Source: Thaumasiovibrio occultus (GTDB taxonomy: Bacteria > Pseudomonadota > Gammaproteobacteria > Enterobacterales > Vibrionaceae). Taken from it: a stretch of 64,000 nucleotides of DNA. The stretch lies in assembly GCA_019703815.1 (NCBI GenBank), contig AP023053.1, positions 1,226,995-1,290,994 of the forward strand. The letters run 5' to 3'. The notes below the pieces were generated by a model. The model searched no databases. It saw only the letters and a program-made list of their open reading frames with translations, and was not told the origin of the DNA. Positions 27,055 to 37,306 of this stretch are shown in pieces. Every line of letters starts with the position of its first letter. The first letter of the stretch is position 1. Made by a program: the position numbers and the translations under genes.

Positions 27055-27546
27055 ATGAAAAAGCTAACTCAATATCTCGCTAAAGCGCAGCTAGCGCTCG
27101 GCTCAATCTGCTTGGTTGTGTTCGTGCTAGCGACGTTAGTGCAAGTCATTTCCCGCTACTTGGGGATCTCCATGCTGTGGACAGAAGAAGTGGCCGTCAA
27201 CGCCTTCATCTGGGCCATGTTCTTAGGTGCAGCCGTGATGGTGCGCGAGAAGCAACACTTCAGCTTCGGCGTCCTGACCGACAAACTGACCGGCGTGAAA
27301 AAGTCGATTTTGGTTATCGTGCAAAACGTCATCATGCTGGTGTTCTGCATCCTTTGCTCTATCTACAGCATCGAAATCACCGACGTATTCTGGAACTCGA
27401 AATGGATCAGCATTCCTGGCTTCAAGCAAGGTTATGTCTGGTTGGCGCTGCCAGTTACCTTCATCAGCTCAAGCCTGTATCTGCTTGAAAATATCTACGA
27501 CGAACTAAAAAAGTTCTACTGGTTTAAGGGCTACTCATGGAACTGA
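27055..27546 (+). CDS. TRAP transporter small membrane subunit (DctQ family)
   Basis: 163 residues with four membrane helices (LGSICLVVFVLATLVQVISR, EEVAVNAFIWAMFLGAAVMV and two more near 85 and 125). The family signature VISRYLGISMLWTEEVAVN is clear. It pairs with the large subunit, which overlaps it by 10 bases. The start is ATG 27055, 48 bases after the binding-protein gene. Confidence 0.92.
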   Translation: MKKLTQYLAKAQLALGSICLVVFVLATLVQVISRYLGISMLWTEEVAVNAFIWAMFLGAAVMVREKQHFSFGVLTDKLTGVKKSILVIVQNVIMLVFCILCSIYSIEITDVFWNSKWISIPGFKQGYVWLALPVTFISSSLYLLENIYDELKKFYWFKGYSWN

Positions 27547-28799
27547 TCTTAATCACCATCCTCTTCTTGGGTTTAATCGTCCTTGGCGTGCCAATCGCAT
27601 TCTCTATTGGTGTTGCCTCTCTTGCGGGTATCGCGAGCATCAGCGGTGTACCTAACACCATGATCCCAATGAAGATGTTCTACGGCTTAAACTCTTACGT
27701 TCTCTTGGCCGTGCCGCTGTTTGTATTAACCGCGAACATCATGAACCAAGGTAATATCTCCCGTAAGCTGATCGACTTTTCCGTCGCGCTAGCTGGGCGT
27801 AAACCGGGCGGTTTAGGGCATGCCAACGTTATCGTATCTATGCTATTTGCTGGTGTGAGTGGTTCATCAACCGCAGATACCGCAGGCGTTGGTAAAATCT
27901 TGATCCCGAATATGATTGAGAAAGGCTACAGCCGCGAAATGTCGGTGGGTGTAACGGCGGCGTCGTCAACTATCGGCAGTATCATTCCACCGAGTATCAC
28001 TATGGTGATCTACGGCGGTTTGACCAACACCTCGGTGGGCTCGCTGTTTATCGGTGGTATCGTTCCGGGTCTGTTGATCGGTTTCGGAATGATGGCGGTA
28101 GTCAGCTACTACGCCAAACGCGACAACCTACCAGTGATGGAGCGCGTATCGCGTGCCGAGTTTATCGCCCTACTGAAAGACTCTATCCCAGCGATGATCA
28201 CCCCGCTGATCATCATCGGTGGTATCGTTTTCGGTGTGTTTACTCCAACCGAAGCGGCAGCGTTCTCCGCCATTTACGCTTACTTGATCAGTGCGTTTTA
28301 CTACAAAACCATCAGCTACAAAGACTTACCACAAATCTTCGTTGAAACGCTAAAACTCAGCTGCCTATCGCTCTTTGCACTCGCTGCGGCATCAGCACTG
28401 GGTGAGTTCTTGGGTTACTTCCAAATCAATGCGATGGTGGCAGAGTTCTTTAACGGTCTAGGCAGCAGCAAGTTCTTGTTCCTGTTTATCATCGTGCTGT
28501 TCTTCCTGTTCATCGGTACCTTTATGGATGCAATTCCTGCGATGGTACTGTTCGTTCCTGTGATCTACCCTGTAGCCTTGTCACTGGGCGTTGATCCTAT
28601 CCAGCTAGGTATTATCATTATTGTTACTCTGTCGATTGGCTTAGTGACGCCGCCTTACGGCTTGTGTCTGCTGATCTCCAGCGTGATCGGTGATTTGTCG
28701 TTGGATAAATCGTTCAAAGCAGTTATCCCTTATATCTCAGTGATTGGATTGGTACTGCTGGCGGTGATGTTTGTTCCTGCCATTTTGTTGGTTGCCTAA
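27537..28799 (+). CDS. TRAP transporter large permease subunit (DctM family)
   Basis: 420 residues, about 11-12 membrane helices. DctM signatures are visible: FAGVSGSSTADTAGVGKILI, STIGSIIPPSITMVIYGGLT and GTFMDAIPAMVLFVPVIYPV. It forms the sodium-coupled translocation channel with the DctQ partner. It is the last gene of the transport operon and is separated from the catabolic genes by a 216-base gap that carries an operator. Confidence 0.94.
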   Translation: MELILITILFLGLIVLGVPIAFSIGVASLAGIASISGVPNTMIPMKMFYGLNSYVLLAVPLFVLTANIMNQGNISRKLIDFSVALAGRKPGGLGHANVIVSMLFAGVSGSSTADTAGVGKILIPNMIEKGYSREMSVGVTAASSTIGSIIPPSITMVIYGGLTNTSVGSLFIGGIVPGLLIGFGMMAVVSYYAKRDNLPVMERVSRAEFIALLKDSIPAMITPLIIIGGIVFGVFTPTEAAAFSAIYAYLISAFYYKTISYKDLPQIFVETLKLSCLSLFALAAASALGEFLGYFQINAMVAEFFNGLGSSKFLFLFIIVLFFLFIGTFMDAIPAMVLFVPVIYPVALSLGVDPIQLGIIIIVTLSIGLVTPPYGLCLLISSVIGDLSLDKSFKAVIPYISVIGLVLLAVMFVPAILLVA

Positions 28800-28966
28800 C
28801 AGGTTGATTAGCCGAAAATTGTCCGCTTGCTTATGATCGCGACACATCGCGGATAACAAGCGAGACAACGACAGCGAATTAACCCGCAACCCTGCTAGTA
28901 AAGCGCGAGCCTCTCGGTAAGAGGGTGCTCACTTTATCTAGTCGTCATCACCCTATTTTTTTAACT

Positions 28967-28990
28967 GCCTCTGGAACCGATTCCAGAGGC
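28967..28990. promoter_or_regulatory. LacI-type operator upstream of the catabolic operon
   Basis: A 24-base inverted repeat: arms GCCTCTGGAA and TTCCAGAGGC around CCGA. The core GGAACCGATTCC is identical to that at 25959. It ends 25 bases before the ATG of the kinase gene. Confidence 0.8.
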
Positions 28991-29015
28991 AACTTAAATA
29001 AGAAGACTTTGAAAC

Positions 29016-29969
29016 ATGAACACCTCACTCTATAAGAAGTTCATCACGATTGGCGAGCCAATGGCGATGTTCACAGCCAACGAAGCCGGTGATTTGGCCC
29101 ACGCAAACACCTTTACCAAACGTCTGGCAGGCGCAGAAATGAACGTGGCGATCGGCATGGCGCGTCTAGGCTACGCCTCGACCTACATCACCAAGCTGGG
29201 TCAAGACAGCTTTGGCCGCTATGTGGAAGCATCCTTGCAAGCGGAAGGCATCGATACTTCGCTCTTTACCTACTCAAGCGAGCGCCCAACCGCGTTCCAA
29301 TTGAAATCCCGTGAGCTACACGGCGACGATCCTGTAGTGGAATATTTCCGCAAAAATTCAGCCGCCAGCACCATGGCTGCGGACGATTACGACGCCAGCG
29401 TGTTTGCCCAGCCGCACCACCTGCATTTAACCGGCGTCGCTTCAGCAGTGTCACCAAGTATTCGCGGCCTGTGCCATAAAGCGCTCGATAACGCCAAAGC
29501 CCACGGCAACAGCGTATCGTTCGATCCTAACTTGCGTCCGACTTTATGGGCGAGCGAAGAAGAGATGGTGCGCGAAATCAACGCCATCGCGTTTAAAGCC
29601 GATATCGTGTTGCCGGGCGTGTCAGAGGGAAAAATTCTCACAGGCTCAGATCAGCCAGAGCAGATCGCCGATTTCTACCTTAGCCAAGGCGTCGCGATCG
29701 TTGTGGTTAAACTTGGCGGTGAAGGCGCGTACTACAAAACAGCAGAAGGCGAAGCAGGCTATGTTGCCGCCTCCCCTGTCGAGAAAGTGATTGATACCGT
29801 GGGCGCAGGCGACAGCTTTGCCGTTGGCGTAGTTTCAGCGTGGCTCGAAGCATTGCCATTGGCGCAGTGTGTGGCGCGCGGCTGCCTACTTGGCGCACTG
29901 GCGGTACAAGTATTGGGTGATAGCGAAGGCTTGCCAACCCGCGCAGCACTGAATGCACTGACGGCCTAA
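29016..29969 (+). CDS. PfkB-family sugar-acid kinase, 2-ketogluconate kinase-like
   Basis: 317 residues, ribokinase/PfkB fold. The N-terminal pattern ITIGEPMAMFTANEAGDLAH plus RLAGAEMNVAIGMARLG and VEYFRKNSAAS matches keto-aldonate kinases (KdgK/KguK). The catalytic signature DTVGAGDSFAVGVVSAWLE has the base Asp. It should phosphorylate 2-ketogluconate at O6 (or 2-keto-3-deoxygluconate). The next gene, a 2-ketoaldonate reductase, together with Edd, favours the former. If the substrate were KDG, Edd and the reductase would not be needed. Confidence 0.88.
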   Translation: MNTSLYKKFITIGEPMAMFTANEAGDLAHANTFTKRLAGAEMNVAIGMARLGYASTYITKLGQDSFGRYVEASLQAEGIDTSLFTYSSERPTAFQLKSRELHGDDPVVEYFRKNSAASTMAADDYDASVFAQPHHLHLTGVASAVSPSIRGLCHKALDNAKAHGNSVSFDPNLRPTLWASEEEMVREINAIAFKADIVLPGVSEGKILTGSDQPEQIADFYLSQGVAIVVVKLGGEGAYYKTAEGEAGYVAASPVEKVIDTVGAGDSFAVGVVSAWLEALPLAQCVARGCLLGALAVQVLGDSEGLPTRAALNALTA

Positions 29970-30030
29970 TTCCATCGCCTTTACTCTGTCGATTTCATCC
30001 GGCCGTTGTGCGCCGGTACAGGAACACCCC

Positions 30031-31080
30031 ATGAAACAAAAAGTGGTTCTCTACAAACAGATCCCCGATGCTGAACTGGCGCGTCTAGAGCGTCACTTCG
30101 AGGTTAGCTACTTTGATGGCATCAGTGAAGACAATTACGCTGCGTTTATCGAAGCGCTGGCGCAGGCAGATGGCCTACTCGGTGCCAGCAAGCCAATGAA
30201 AGAAAACGTGCTCAAACACGCACCGAACCTCAAAGCCTGCTCGACCATTTCGGTCGGTTTAGATCAGTTTGATGTGGACTATCTCAACCAGCGCGGCATC
30301 GCGTTGATGCACACTCCATCGGTGCTAACCGAGACCACCGCTGATACCATTTTCACCTTGCTGATGAGCACCGCGCGTCGCACCGTTGAATTGTCGACCA
30401 TGGTGCGCGAAGGCCGTTGGCAACGTAGCATTGGTAGCGAGCATTATGGGGTCAACGTTTACGGCAAAACCCTCGGCGTGATTGGGATGGGACGCATTGG
30501 CTACGCGGTGGCCAAACGCGCTCACCTTGGCTTTGATATGCCAGTGAACTATTTCAACCTTGCCGCGCACGAGCAAGCGGATCGCGATTTGAACGCGACC
30601 CAAATGTCGCTGGAAGAGGTTCTGAAAACGTCAGATTTTGTCGTGGTGGTTTTGCCGCTCACCGCTGAGACTGAAAAGCTGATCGGCGCCGAGCAGTTCG
30701 CGATGATGAAGCCGTCCACCATCTTCATTAACGGCTCACGCGGTAAAATTGTCGATGAGCAAGCACTGATCCACGCCCTCGAAACCCAGCAGATTTTGGC
30801 CGCTGGCTTAGACGTGTTTGAAGTCGAGCCGCTGCCAGCAACGTCACCATTGTGTGGCTTGAACAACGCGACGCTATTTCCACATATCGGCTCAGCCACT
30901 CACGAAACCCGATTGGGCATGGTGACCTGCGCAGTGGATAACATCATCGCCGCGCTCAAAGGGGATCTCTCGGTGAACTGCGCCAACGGGCGTGAACTCG
31001 CCGCATTATCGACAGACTCATTGGCGAACCAAGAATCCGCTGACATGCAACAACCAACCACCAGCGCGATCTCTCGCTAG
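30031..31080 (+). CDS. D-isomer 2-hydroxyacid dehydrogenase, 2-keto-6-phosphogluconate reductase-like
   Basis: 349 residues of the GhrB/KguD type. Motifs: VGLDQFDVDYLNQRGIALMH, TETTADTIFTLLMSTARRTV, the NAD(P) loop TLGVIGMGRIGYAVAKRAHL, catalytic Arg in INGSRGKIVDE and the Glu/His pair ending in FPHIGSATHETR. After phosphorylation, such an enzyme converts 2-keto-6-phosphogluconate to 6-phosphogluconate. The C-terminal extension of about 30 residues (STDSLANQESADMQQPTTSA) is Ser/Thr/Gln-rich and unusual. It may be linker sequence or a late start codon overlap zone. Confidence 0.88.
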   Translation: MKQKVVLYKQIPDAELARLERHFEVSYFDGISEDNYAAFIEALAQADGLLGASKPMKENVLKHAPNLKACSTISVGLDQFDVDYLNQRGIALMHTPSVLTETTADTIFTLLMSTARRTVELSTMVREGRWQRSIGSEHYGVNVYGKTLGVIGMGRIGYAVAKRAHLGFDMPVNYFNLAAHEQADRDLNATQMSLEEVLKTSDFVVVVLPLTAETEKLIGAEQFAMMKPSTIFINGSRGKIVDEQALIHALETQQILAAGLDVFEVEPLPATSPLCGLNNATLFPHIGSATHETRLGMVTCAVDNIIAALKGDLSVNCANGRELAALSTDSLANQESADMQQPTTSAISR

Positions 31081-31090
31081 GAGCAGCACC

Positions 31091-32920
<1,830 letters not shown>

Positions 32921-32938
32921 TTGCTATAGGATCTAAAA

Positions 32939-33577
32939 ATGAACAATTGGAAAGTCAATCCTGCTGATGTATTCGCCGCGTCGCCTATCGTGCCGGTGAT
33001 GGTCATTGAAAACCTCGACGATGCGCTGCCAATGGCCAAAGCGCTACTCGATGGCGGTATTTCAGTATTCGAAATCACTCTGCGCACAGCAGCAGCGCTG
33101 GATGCGATCCGCGCCATTGCCACGGCCTACCCAGACGTTTACGTCGGCGCTGGCACCGTATTGAACCCTGAGCAATACGACGCCGCAGTAGACGCTGGCG
33201 CGCAATTTATTATCTCCCCGGGAATGACCCCAGAGCTGATCGCCCACGCCAAACAAAGCACCGCCCCCTTGATCCCAGGTGTCGCGACCCCTTCAGAAGT
33301 GATGACCGCGCTGGCACAAGGCTTTACTCATCTAAAATTCTTCCCCGCAGAAGCAAACGGCGGCGTGAAGTCACTGGCTGCGATTGCCGCGCCACTGCCG
33401 CAAATTCGTTTCTGTCCAACCGGTGGCATTTCTCCTGCCAACGTCAAAGACTATGTTGCGCTAAACTGTGTCGCAACGGTGGGCGGTACGTGGATGCTGC
33501 CTAAAGCGGGCGAAACCGATATCGACTGGGCACAAGTGACTGAGAACACCAAGCAAGCTGTTGCCTTGGTCTCTTAA
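32939..33577 (+). CDS. eda: KDPG aldolase
   Basis: 212 residues, TIM barrel. Motifs: ISVFEITLRTAAALDAIRAI (Glu and Arg), VGAGTVLNPEQYDAAVDAGA, LIPGVATPSEVM, and the Schiff-base Lys in THLKFFPAEANGGVKSL. It splits KDPG into pyruvate and glyceraldehyde-3-phosphate, ending the pathway encoded by this operon. It lies 18 bases after edd. A terminator follows at 33597, so the operon probably ends here for most transcripts. Confidence 0.95.
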   Translation: MNNWKVNPADVFAASPIVPVMVIENLDDALPMAKALLDGGISVFEITLRTAAALDAIRAIATAYPDVYVGAGTVLNPEQYDAAVDAGAQFIISPGMTPELIAHAKQSTAPLIPGVATPSEVMTALAQGFTHLKFFPAEANGGVKSLAAIAAPLPQIRFCPTGGISPANVKDYVALNCVATVGGTWMLPKAGETDIDWAQVTENTKQAVALVS

Positions 33578-33596
33578 GCCGCTATTGAGTATGACG

Positions 33597-33617
33597 AGCC
33601 CACAGCGACTGTGGGCT
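33597..33617 (+). terminator. Terminator after eda (may be leaky)
   Basis: AGCCCACAG pairs with CTGTGGGCT across CGA, followed by TTTT. It lies only 14 bases before the YhcH-like start, so that gene depends on read-through or an internal promoter. Confidence 0.75.
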
Positions 33618-33633
33618 TTTTAAAGAGAAAGCT

Positions 33634-34095
33634 ATGTTTACCGGACACCGAGATCATCTCCCCGACGCACGTTACTTATCTGCCACGCTGCTTGGTCACA
33701 TCCAAACCGCGTTTGCTGCAATTAAAGCCAACCCGCAGATCGGCGATGTCACCCTCATTGACGAGCTGCTGAGTTACAGCATTATTGATGCGAACTGCAC
33801 CTCGCCTGTCGGCAAACCTGCTGAGATCCACCAGCACAATATCGACGTGCATTTGGTGTTAGCAGGCCAAGATCAAATTGGTTACTCCAACCTGCCGCTC
33901 ACGATCACCGACGACAGCCGCGCGGATATCGACCTCTATTTCGGCCCACTGGAGAACGAAGATTGCGTCACTCTCACCGCTGGTCAATTCGCGATCTTCT
34001 TCCCGCAAGAAGTGCATAAACCGCTGTGCGATTTTAATGACACCGACCACCCCGTTACCAAAGCGATCATCAAGATCCGCTTTGATAAGCTGTAG
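33634..34095 (+). CDS. YhcH/YjgK/YiaL (DUF386) family protein
   Basis: 153 residues, a cupin-like small protein. Motifs: IQTAFAAIKANPQIGDVTLI, the metal-facing EIHQHNIDVHLVLAGQDQIG with His residues, and FAIFFPQEVHKPLCDF. Family members occur in sugar-acid operons such as yia (2,3-diketogulonate) and nan, and some are anomerases; the activity here is unproved. Here it follows the ED genes and could act on the ring form of the keto-aldonate. It has its own terminator. Confidence 0.85.
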   Translation: MFTGHRDHLPDARYLSATLLGHIQTAFAAIKANPQIGDVTLIDELLSYSIIDANCTSPVGKPAEIHQHNIDVHLVLAGQDQIGYSNLPLTITDDSRADIDLYFGPLENEDCVTLTAGQFAIFFPQEVHKPLCDFNDTDHPVTKAIIKIRFDKL

Positions 34096-34138
34096 TCGGC
34101 ATGATGTCGCGTTTTGTTAAACGCACTGAGATAAACCC

Positions 34139-34163
34139 AAGCCAGTCATGAATGACTGGCTTT
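34139..34163 (+). terminator. Terminator of the YhcH-like gene
   Basis: AAGCCAGTCAT pairs with ATGACTGGCTT and is followed by TTTATTT. Confidence 0.85.
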
Positions 34164-34235
34164 TTATTTGTCAGCTTCTCTTACACCTTCAATATCGCCA
34201 CTTCATAAAACCTCACAAAATCAATGCCTTAAAAT

Positions 34236-34253
34236 ATGGTCCACTTGTTGCAT
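34236..34253 (+). promoter_or_regulatory. Putative sigma-54 promoter of PEP-CTERM gene 2
   Basis: ATGGTCCACTTGTTGCAT: GG at 34238 and GC at 34250 are ten bases apart, with TTGCA at the -12 box. It lies about 36 bases upstream of ATG 34289. The -24 half is weaker than at 21561. Confidence 0.5.
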
Positions 34254-34288
34254 ATAATTAACTCCGCGACCTTTTTAGGAGAAAAAAG

Positions 34289-34924
34289 ATGAAAGCGATC
34301 ACTGGCCTTTTGGTATTGTTATTTACTGGCTCAGCCTCTGCCACGATTATTGATTTCACTGGGATGTCAACCGCGTTAGGTCAAACGTCATATTCTGAAG
34401 ATGGCTTTGACATTACCCCAAACAGTGGCACATTGAGCGCGTTTGATAACGATAACGTACCCGATGCGTTTGATGCACCGGCGCTGTTAGTCAATGGGGG
34501 GAGTCCTGCCTCCATCACGCTAAGTAAAACCAATGGCGATGACTTTAGCCTACAAAGCTTTTGGGGCGCAGAAGGCCGCAACAACGATACCGGTTTCTTT
34601 TCTAATTTCGCCTCGGCAGGGGTCACGGTCGAAGGCTTTTTCAGTGCTGGTGGCAGCATTGTCGAGCAAATCGATTTTGATTTTATGGCGCTGAACGATT
34701 CAGCCAACGACTTTGAGTTTTTCGAACTTTCCGGCTTTAACGGCCTCAGCTCTGTCGTTTTCACCGGATTTGGCGCTGAGATCACCACCGGCTATTCGTT
34801 CCAAATCGACACCCTAACCCTAGACTCAACCCCCATCCCTGAACCGGCCTCTCTCGCCTTCCTTAGTTTGGGGCTATTGGGTTTCGGTCTATCGGCACGA
34901 AAAGCCCGTAACGCAAACCAATAA
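34289..34924 (+). CDS. PEP-CTERM sorting domain protein
   Basis: 211 residues. The signal peptide is MKAITGLLVLLFTGSASATI. A body with many Asn/Asp/Gly/Ser residues follows (LSKTNGDDFSLQSFWGAEGR and FSAGGSIVEQIDFDFMALND), consistent with a beta-sandwich. The C-terminus is PIPEP, a helix (ASLAFLSLGLLGFGL) and basic residues. AGGAG precedes the ATG. It is the second exosortase substrate in this window, unrelated to the first in its body. Confidence 0.92.
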   Translation: MKAITGLLVLLFTGSASATIIDFTGMSTALGQTSYSEDGFDITPNSGTLSAFDNDNVPDAFDAPALLVNGGSPASITLSKTNGDDFSLQSFWGAEGRNNDTGFFSNFASAGVTVEGFFSAGGSIVEQIDFDFMALNDSANDFEFFELSGFNGLSSVVFTGFGAEITTGYSFQIDTLTLDSTPIPEPASLAFLSLGLLGFGLSARKARNANQ

Positions 34925-34939
34925 TACATCGCGCTACAA

Positions 34940-34972
34940 TAAACCCCGCTCGTACCATACTGGTGGGGTTTA
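34940..34972 (+). terminator. Terminator of PEP-CTERM gene 2
   Basis: TAAACCCC pairs with GGGGTTTA, with an inner ACCA/TGGT stem in the loop, followed by CGCTTTTTT. Confidence 0.65.
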
Positions 34973-34984
34973 CGCTTTTTTGTC

Positions 34985-35258
34985 GTCGTCATCTTTGCCT
35001 TTCTATTTTCCGGTTACCTTCCCATCTACCCTTTCGTTTGCTCCTGCAGTGTTTAATTTCCCGGCCCTTCGTCACTTTTTGTCAACCGTCTTTTCCTTCC
35101 ATCGCCTTCGCCATCGATCAGCTTTTCGTTATCCACCTTTTTCGTCAATGACTTGACGCTCGGCGCATTTGCAATAAAAGAAATTTGAGTTATCGCACAT
35201 TTATATCGCTTGATTTGTTAATAACGAGAAAATACAAAATGTTAAACTAACGATAGTT
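34985..35258. other. Gene-free region, pyrimidine-rich then AT-rich
   Basis: From about 34985 to 35150 the plus strand is dominated by C and T with few purines. No gene seen. The remaining bases up to the repeat at 35259 are AT-rich. Confidence 0.5.
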
Positions 35259-35532
35259 CGCATATATCCAAGTGACTTCAAGATGCTGGATTCAGAGCCA
35301 AAGCACAAATCCAAGTTCAAGGAAATCGACGCAGCGGAATAGTAAGCTATTTCCAAGTCGTTTTTCGCTGAAATTGGGGTTGTGAATGGCTCCCGAAGGG
35401 CGAGTTGCCTTAACTCCCAGCTTTTGTTAGCGATTCTTGATTTAGAACCACTAGTTCTTCAAAGCCCTTCCGCGCTGAAAATCAAGTCATTCTCGCGGAA
35501 CCAAGCGCCTTGAGGTTACTTGGGTATATACG
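35259..35532. repeat. MITE-like interspersed repeat with terminal inverted repeats
   Basis: A 274-base element. The left end CGCATATATCCAAGTGACTT(CAAG) and the inverse of the right end match in 20 of 24 bases. It carries no gene. The core has smaller stems around GGCTCCCGAAGGGCGAG. The end sequence ATATACCCAAGT…CTTCAAG is familiar to me as a chromosomal repeat of vibrios and enterics. A target duplication is not clear. Confidence 0.7.
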
Positions 35533-35563
35533 TTAAACGAGAGAGTAAGAGGAAAGGCAAAAC

Positions 35564-36229
35564 ATGCGCGGTTTTCTAGATGCGTTAAAGGCGATATTGC
35601 CCATGGCAGTGCTTATCGTCATCAGTTATTACACTCACATGCCAAGGGAAATCAGCAACGCCGTTCCGGTTATTGGCTGCCTATTTTTAGGGATCACTTT
35701 CGCCGGCCTTTTGGCAACACTGTGGTCATTCATTATTGGGCCGATTTTCGTGGTATTGGGCATGTTTTTGGGAATGGCCCTGTTTCGCGTTGACCCTTTT
35801 ATCGATTTTGCCCTTGTCCATGCCAAGAACTTCGCGGTGGCTATCGGCGTTATGTTAGCGCTCTCCCTCGTCTGGTTCGTTATTCAGTCGATCCTCTATG
35901 GCATTCGGGTTATCGTTTCGAAAACCATCATGCGTAACTGGTTTACCATGATGGTGTCTTATATCGCCTTCGGTTGCACTGTGACATATCTGTGGAACAA
36001 CTACACTATGGAGATCTCGCTCATTATTGGCCTTTCCATTCCAATAGTTATTCTTGTGTCGATGTCAAACGCCATCAGAAATAACCCGTGGCAGTTTGCC
36101 AAAGACTTCTTTGATTCCGTCTCAGTGGCCAGCCGAACCAAAGAGCTAATGAACAAAGGGCATGGAGCACTGGAGGCAGAAAACCTCGCCGTTGGTGAGT
36201 ATGAGCGCAGAAAAAAATGGTTTAAATAA
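35564..36229 (+). CDS. Polytopic membrane protein, unknown
   Basis: 221 residues with about six membrane helices (for example ILPMAVLIVISYYTHM, IIGPIFVVLGMFLGMALF, IGVMLALSLVWFVIQSILYG). A soluble C-terminal tail has KDFFDSVSVASRTKELMNKG and AENLAVGEYERRKKW. No family is recognised. It starts at ATG 35564, 31 bases after the repeat, so the repeat may carry part of its promoter region. Confidence 0.7.
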   Translation: MRGFLDALKAILPMAVLIVISYYTHMPREISNAVPVIGCLFLGITFAGLLATLWSFIIGPIFVVLGMFLGMALFRVDPFIDFALVHAKNFAVAIGVMLALSLVWFVIQSILYGIRVIVSKTIMRNWFTMMVSYIAFGCTVTYLWNNYTMEISLIIGLSIPIVILVSMSNAIRNNPWQFAKDFFDSVSVASRTKELMNKGHGALEAENLAVGEYERRKKWFK

Positions 36230-36244
36230 TTCCACTGTTACCCC

Positions 36245-36268
36245 AAAAAGGAGCGTTTCGCTCCTTTT
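36245..36268 (+). terminator. Terminator of the membrane-protein gene
   Basis: AAAAAGGAGCG pairs with CGCTCCTTTTT across TTT. Confidence 0.85.
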
Positions 36269-36679
36269 TATCTCTGTTTATATTATCGGCTTACTTTCCC
36301 ATTTGATTTTATATTTTTCGAAATCCCTTTCAATTTTCGGCAACACATTTCTTAAACATTTATTGGGCAATAAAAAAACGTGTTAGAGACCGAATTTAGG
36401 TCTTTGTTTGCATTCCATAATGCAGTCACTCCTCGCAAATTGATCTAAGGCACAACACCTTATTTTGTTTCGGCAGTTAAACAATGTCACACTAACTTCA
36501 CGAACAATTATTGCTGCAATTTAGTGAAGGATGGAACAGGGATTTCCTAAGACATACATACAAATTTAAGAAAAAGATTAATGAATACCATACTTTCGTC
36601 GCACCCAAAGAATATGATAATCCGATACAAATACTCCCAAGCTATAGCAGTGAATTCATGAAAAAAAGGAACGGTAATA
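36269..36679. other. AT-rich region, no gene seen
   Basis: About 410 AT-rich bases. A small hairpin (AGACC/GGTCT, followed by TTGTTT) lies near 36386-36405. An 79-codon open frame from 36511 overlaps the next gene and lacks a ribosome site; I reject it. Confidence 0.5.
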
Positions 36680-37183
36680 ATGAAAAAGACAGCAATGCTA
36701 TTGATGCTTTTCTTGGGCTGTATGGGTACAGCAGTGGCGAGCGAAGCTAGGGTTGGCACACTTGCGCCAATTGCAGCTCCATTTCTCAATAATTTGGATG
36801 ATGTGATAACGCAAACGGACTTAAGTTTTGTTGCAGAGGAGATAAGTTACCGACTGTTGCCTGAAACCAAATCGAATGATGGGTGGCTTGTGGAGGCGAC
36901 GGTGAACGTGATTACGCCAATTGCTGGGAAATCCTTGGAGCCGAATCAAGAATTTAAGTACTTTATTGCTGCAGATGATACACAGGTTGATGAGCCTACT
37001 CCGGGGCTAGTTTTTATTGGTCTGTGTAATGTCAATGGGAAATGGTTTGGGGCCGGGGTGGGTAGTCACATCAGGGTCGATTCAGAACGGGCGGCGATAG
37101 CGAAATACATTGGCGAAGTGTATAACCATGCGCCTAAGGGAGGAGAGCCTGAGGGGCTAGGGTATTGCGAGTGGCCGGAATAG
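36680..37183 (+). CDS. Secreted hypothetical protein
   Basis: 167 residues. Signal peptide MKKTAMLLMLFLGCMGTAVA, then a soluble domain with DLSFVAEEISYRLLPETKSN and FKYFIAADDTQVDEPTPGLV. The gene uses many G-ending codons while its upstream flank is AT-rich. This differs from neighbouring genes and hints at recent acquisition. No family is recognised. Convergent with the PTS operon. Confidence 0.7.
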   Translation: MKKTAMLLMLFLGCMGTAVASEARVGTLAPIAAPFLNNLDDVITQTDLSFVAEEISYRLLPETKSNDGWLVEATVNVITPIAGKSLEPNQEFKYFIAADDTQVDEPTPGLVFIGLCNVNGKWFGAGVGSHIRVDSERAAIAKYIGEVYNHAPKGGEPEGLGYCEWPE

Positions 37184-37253
37184 GTACGTCATCTTCTTTT
37201 TTATTGAGCCAATCAGGTAATTCCGTTACACCGGTAGCCCTATTTGCACCCAT

Positions 37254-37279
37254 AAAAAAAGGAGCCGTTTGGCTCCTTT
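37254..37279 (-). terminator. Terminator of the PTS operon
   Basis: AAAGGAGCC pairs with GGCTCCTTT across GTTT. On the minus strand it is followed by a run of T. Confidence 0.85.
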
Positions 37280-37306
37280 GACTTAGGTTAAACACAGGGG
37301 GATGTG

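Noticed and set aside
28820-28935. Paired stems after the TRAP operon
   Set aside because: Hairpins can be drawn near 28825-28862 and 28905-28932, but neither has a T-run. They were not called as terminators.
36511-36750. 79-codon open frame overlapping the exported protein start
   Set aside because: Overlaps a gene with a clear signal peptide and has no ribosome site.
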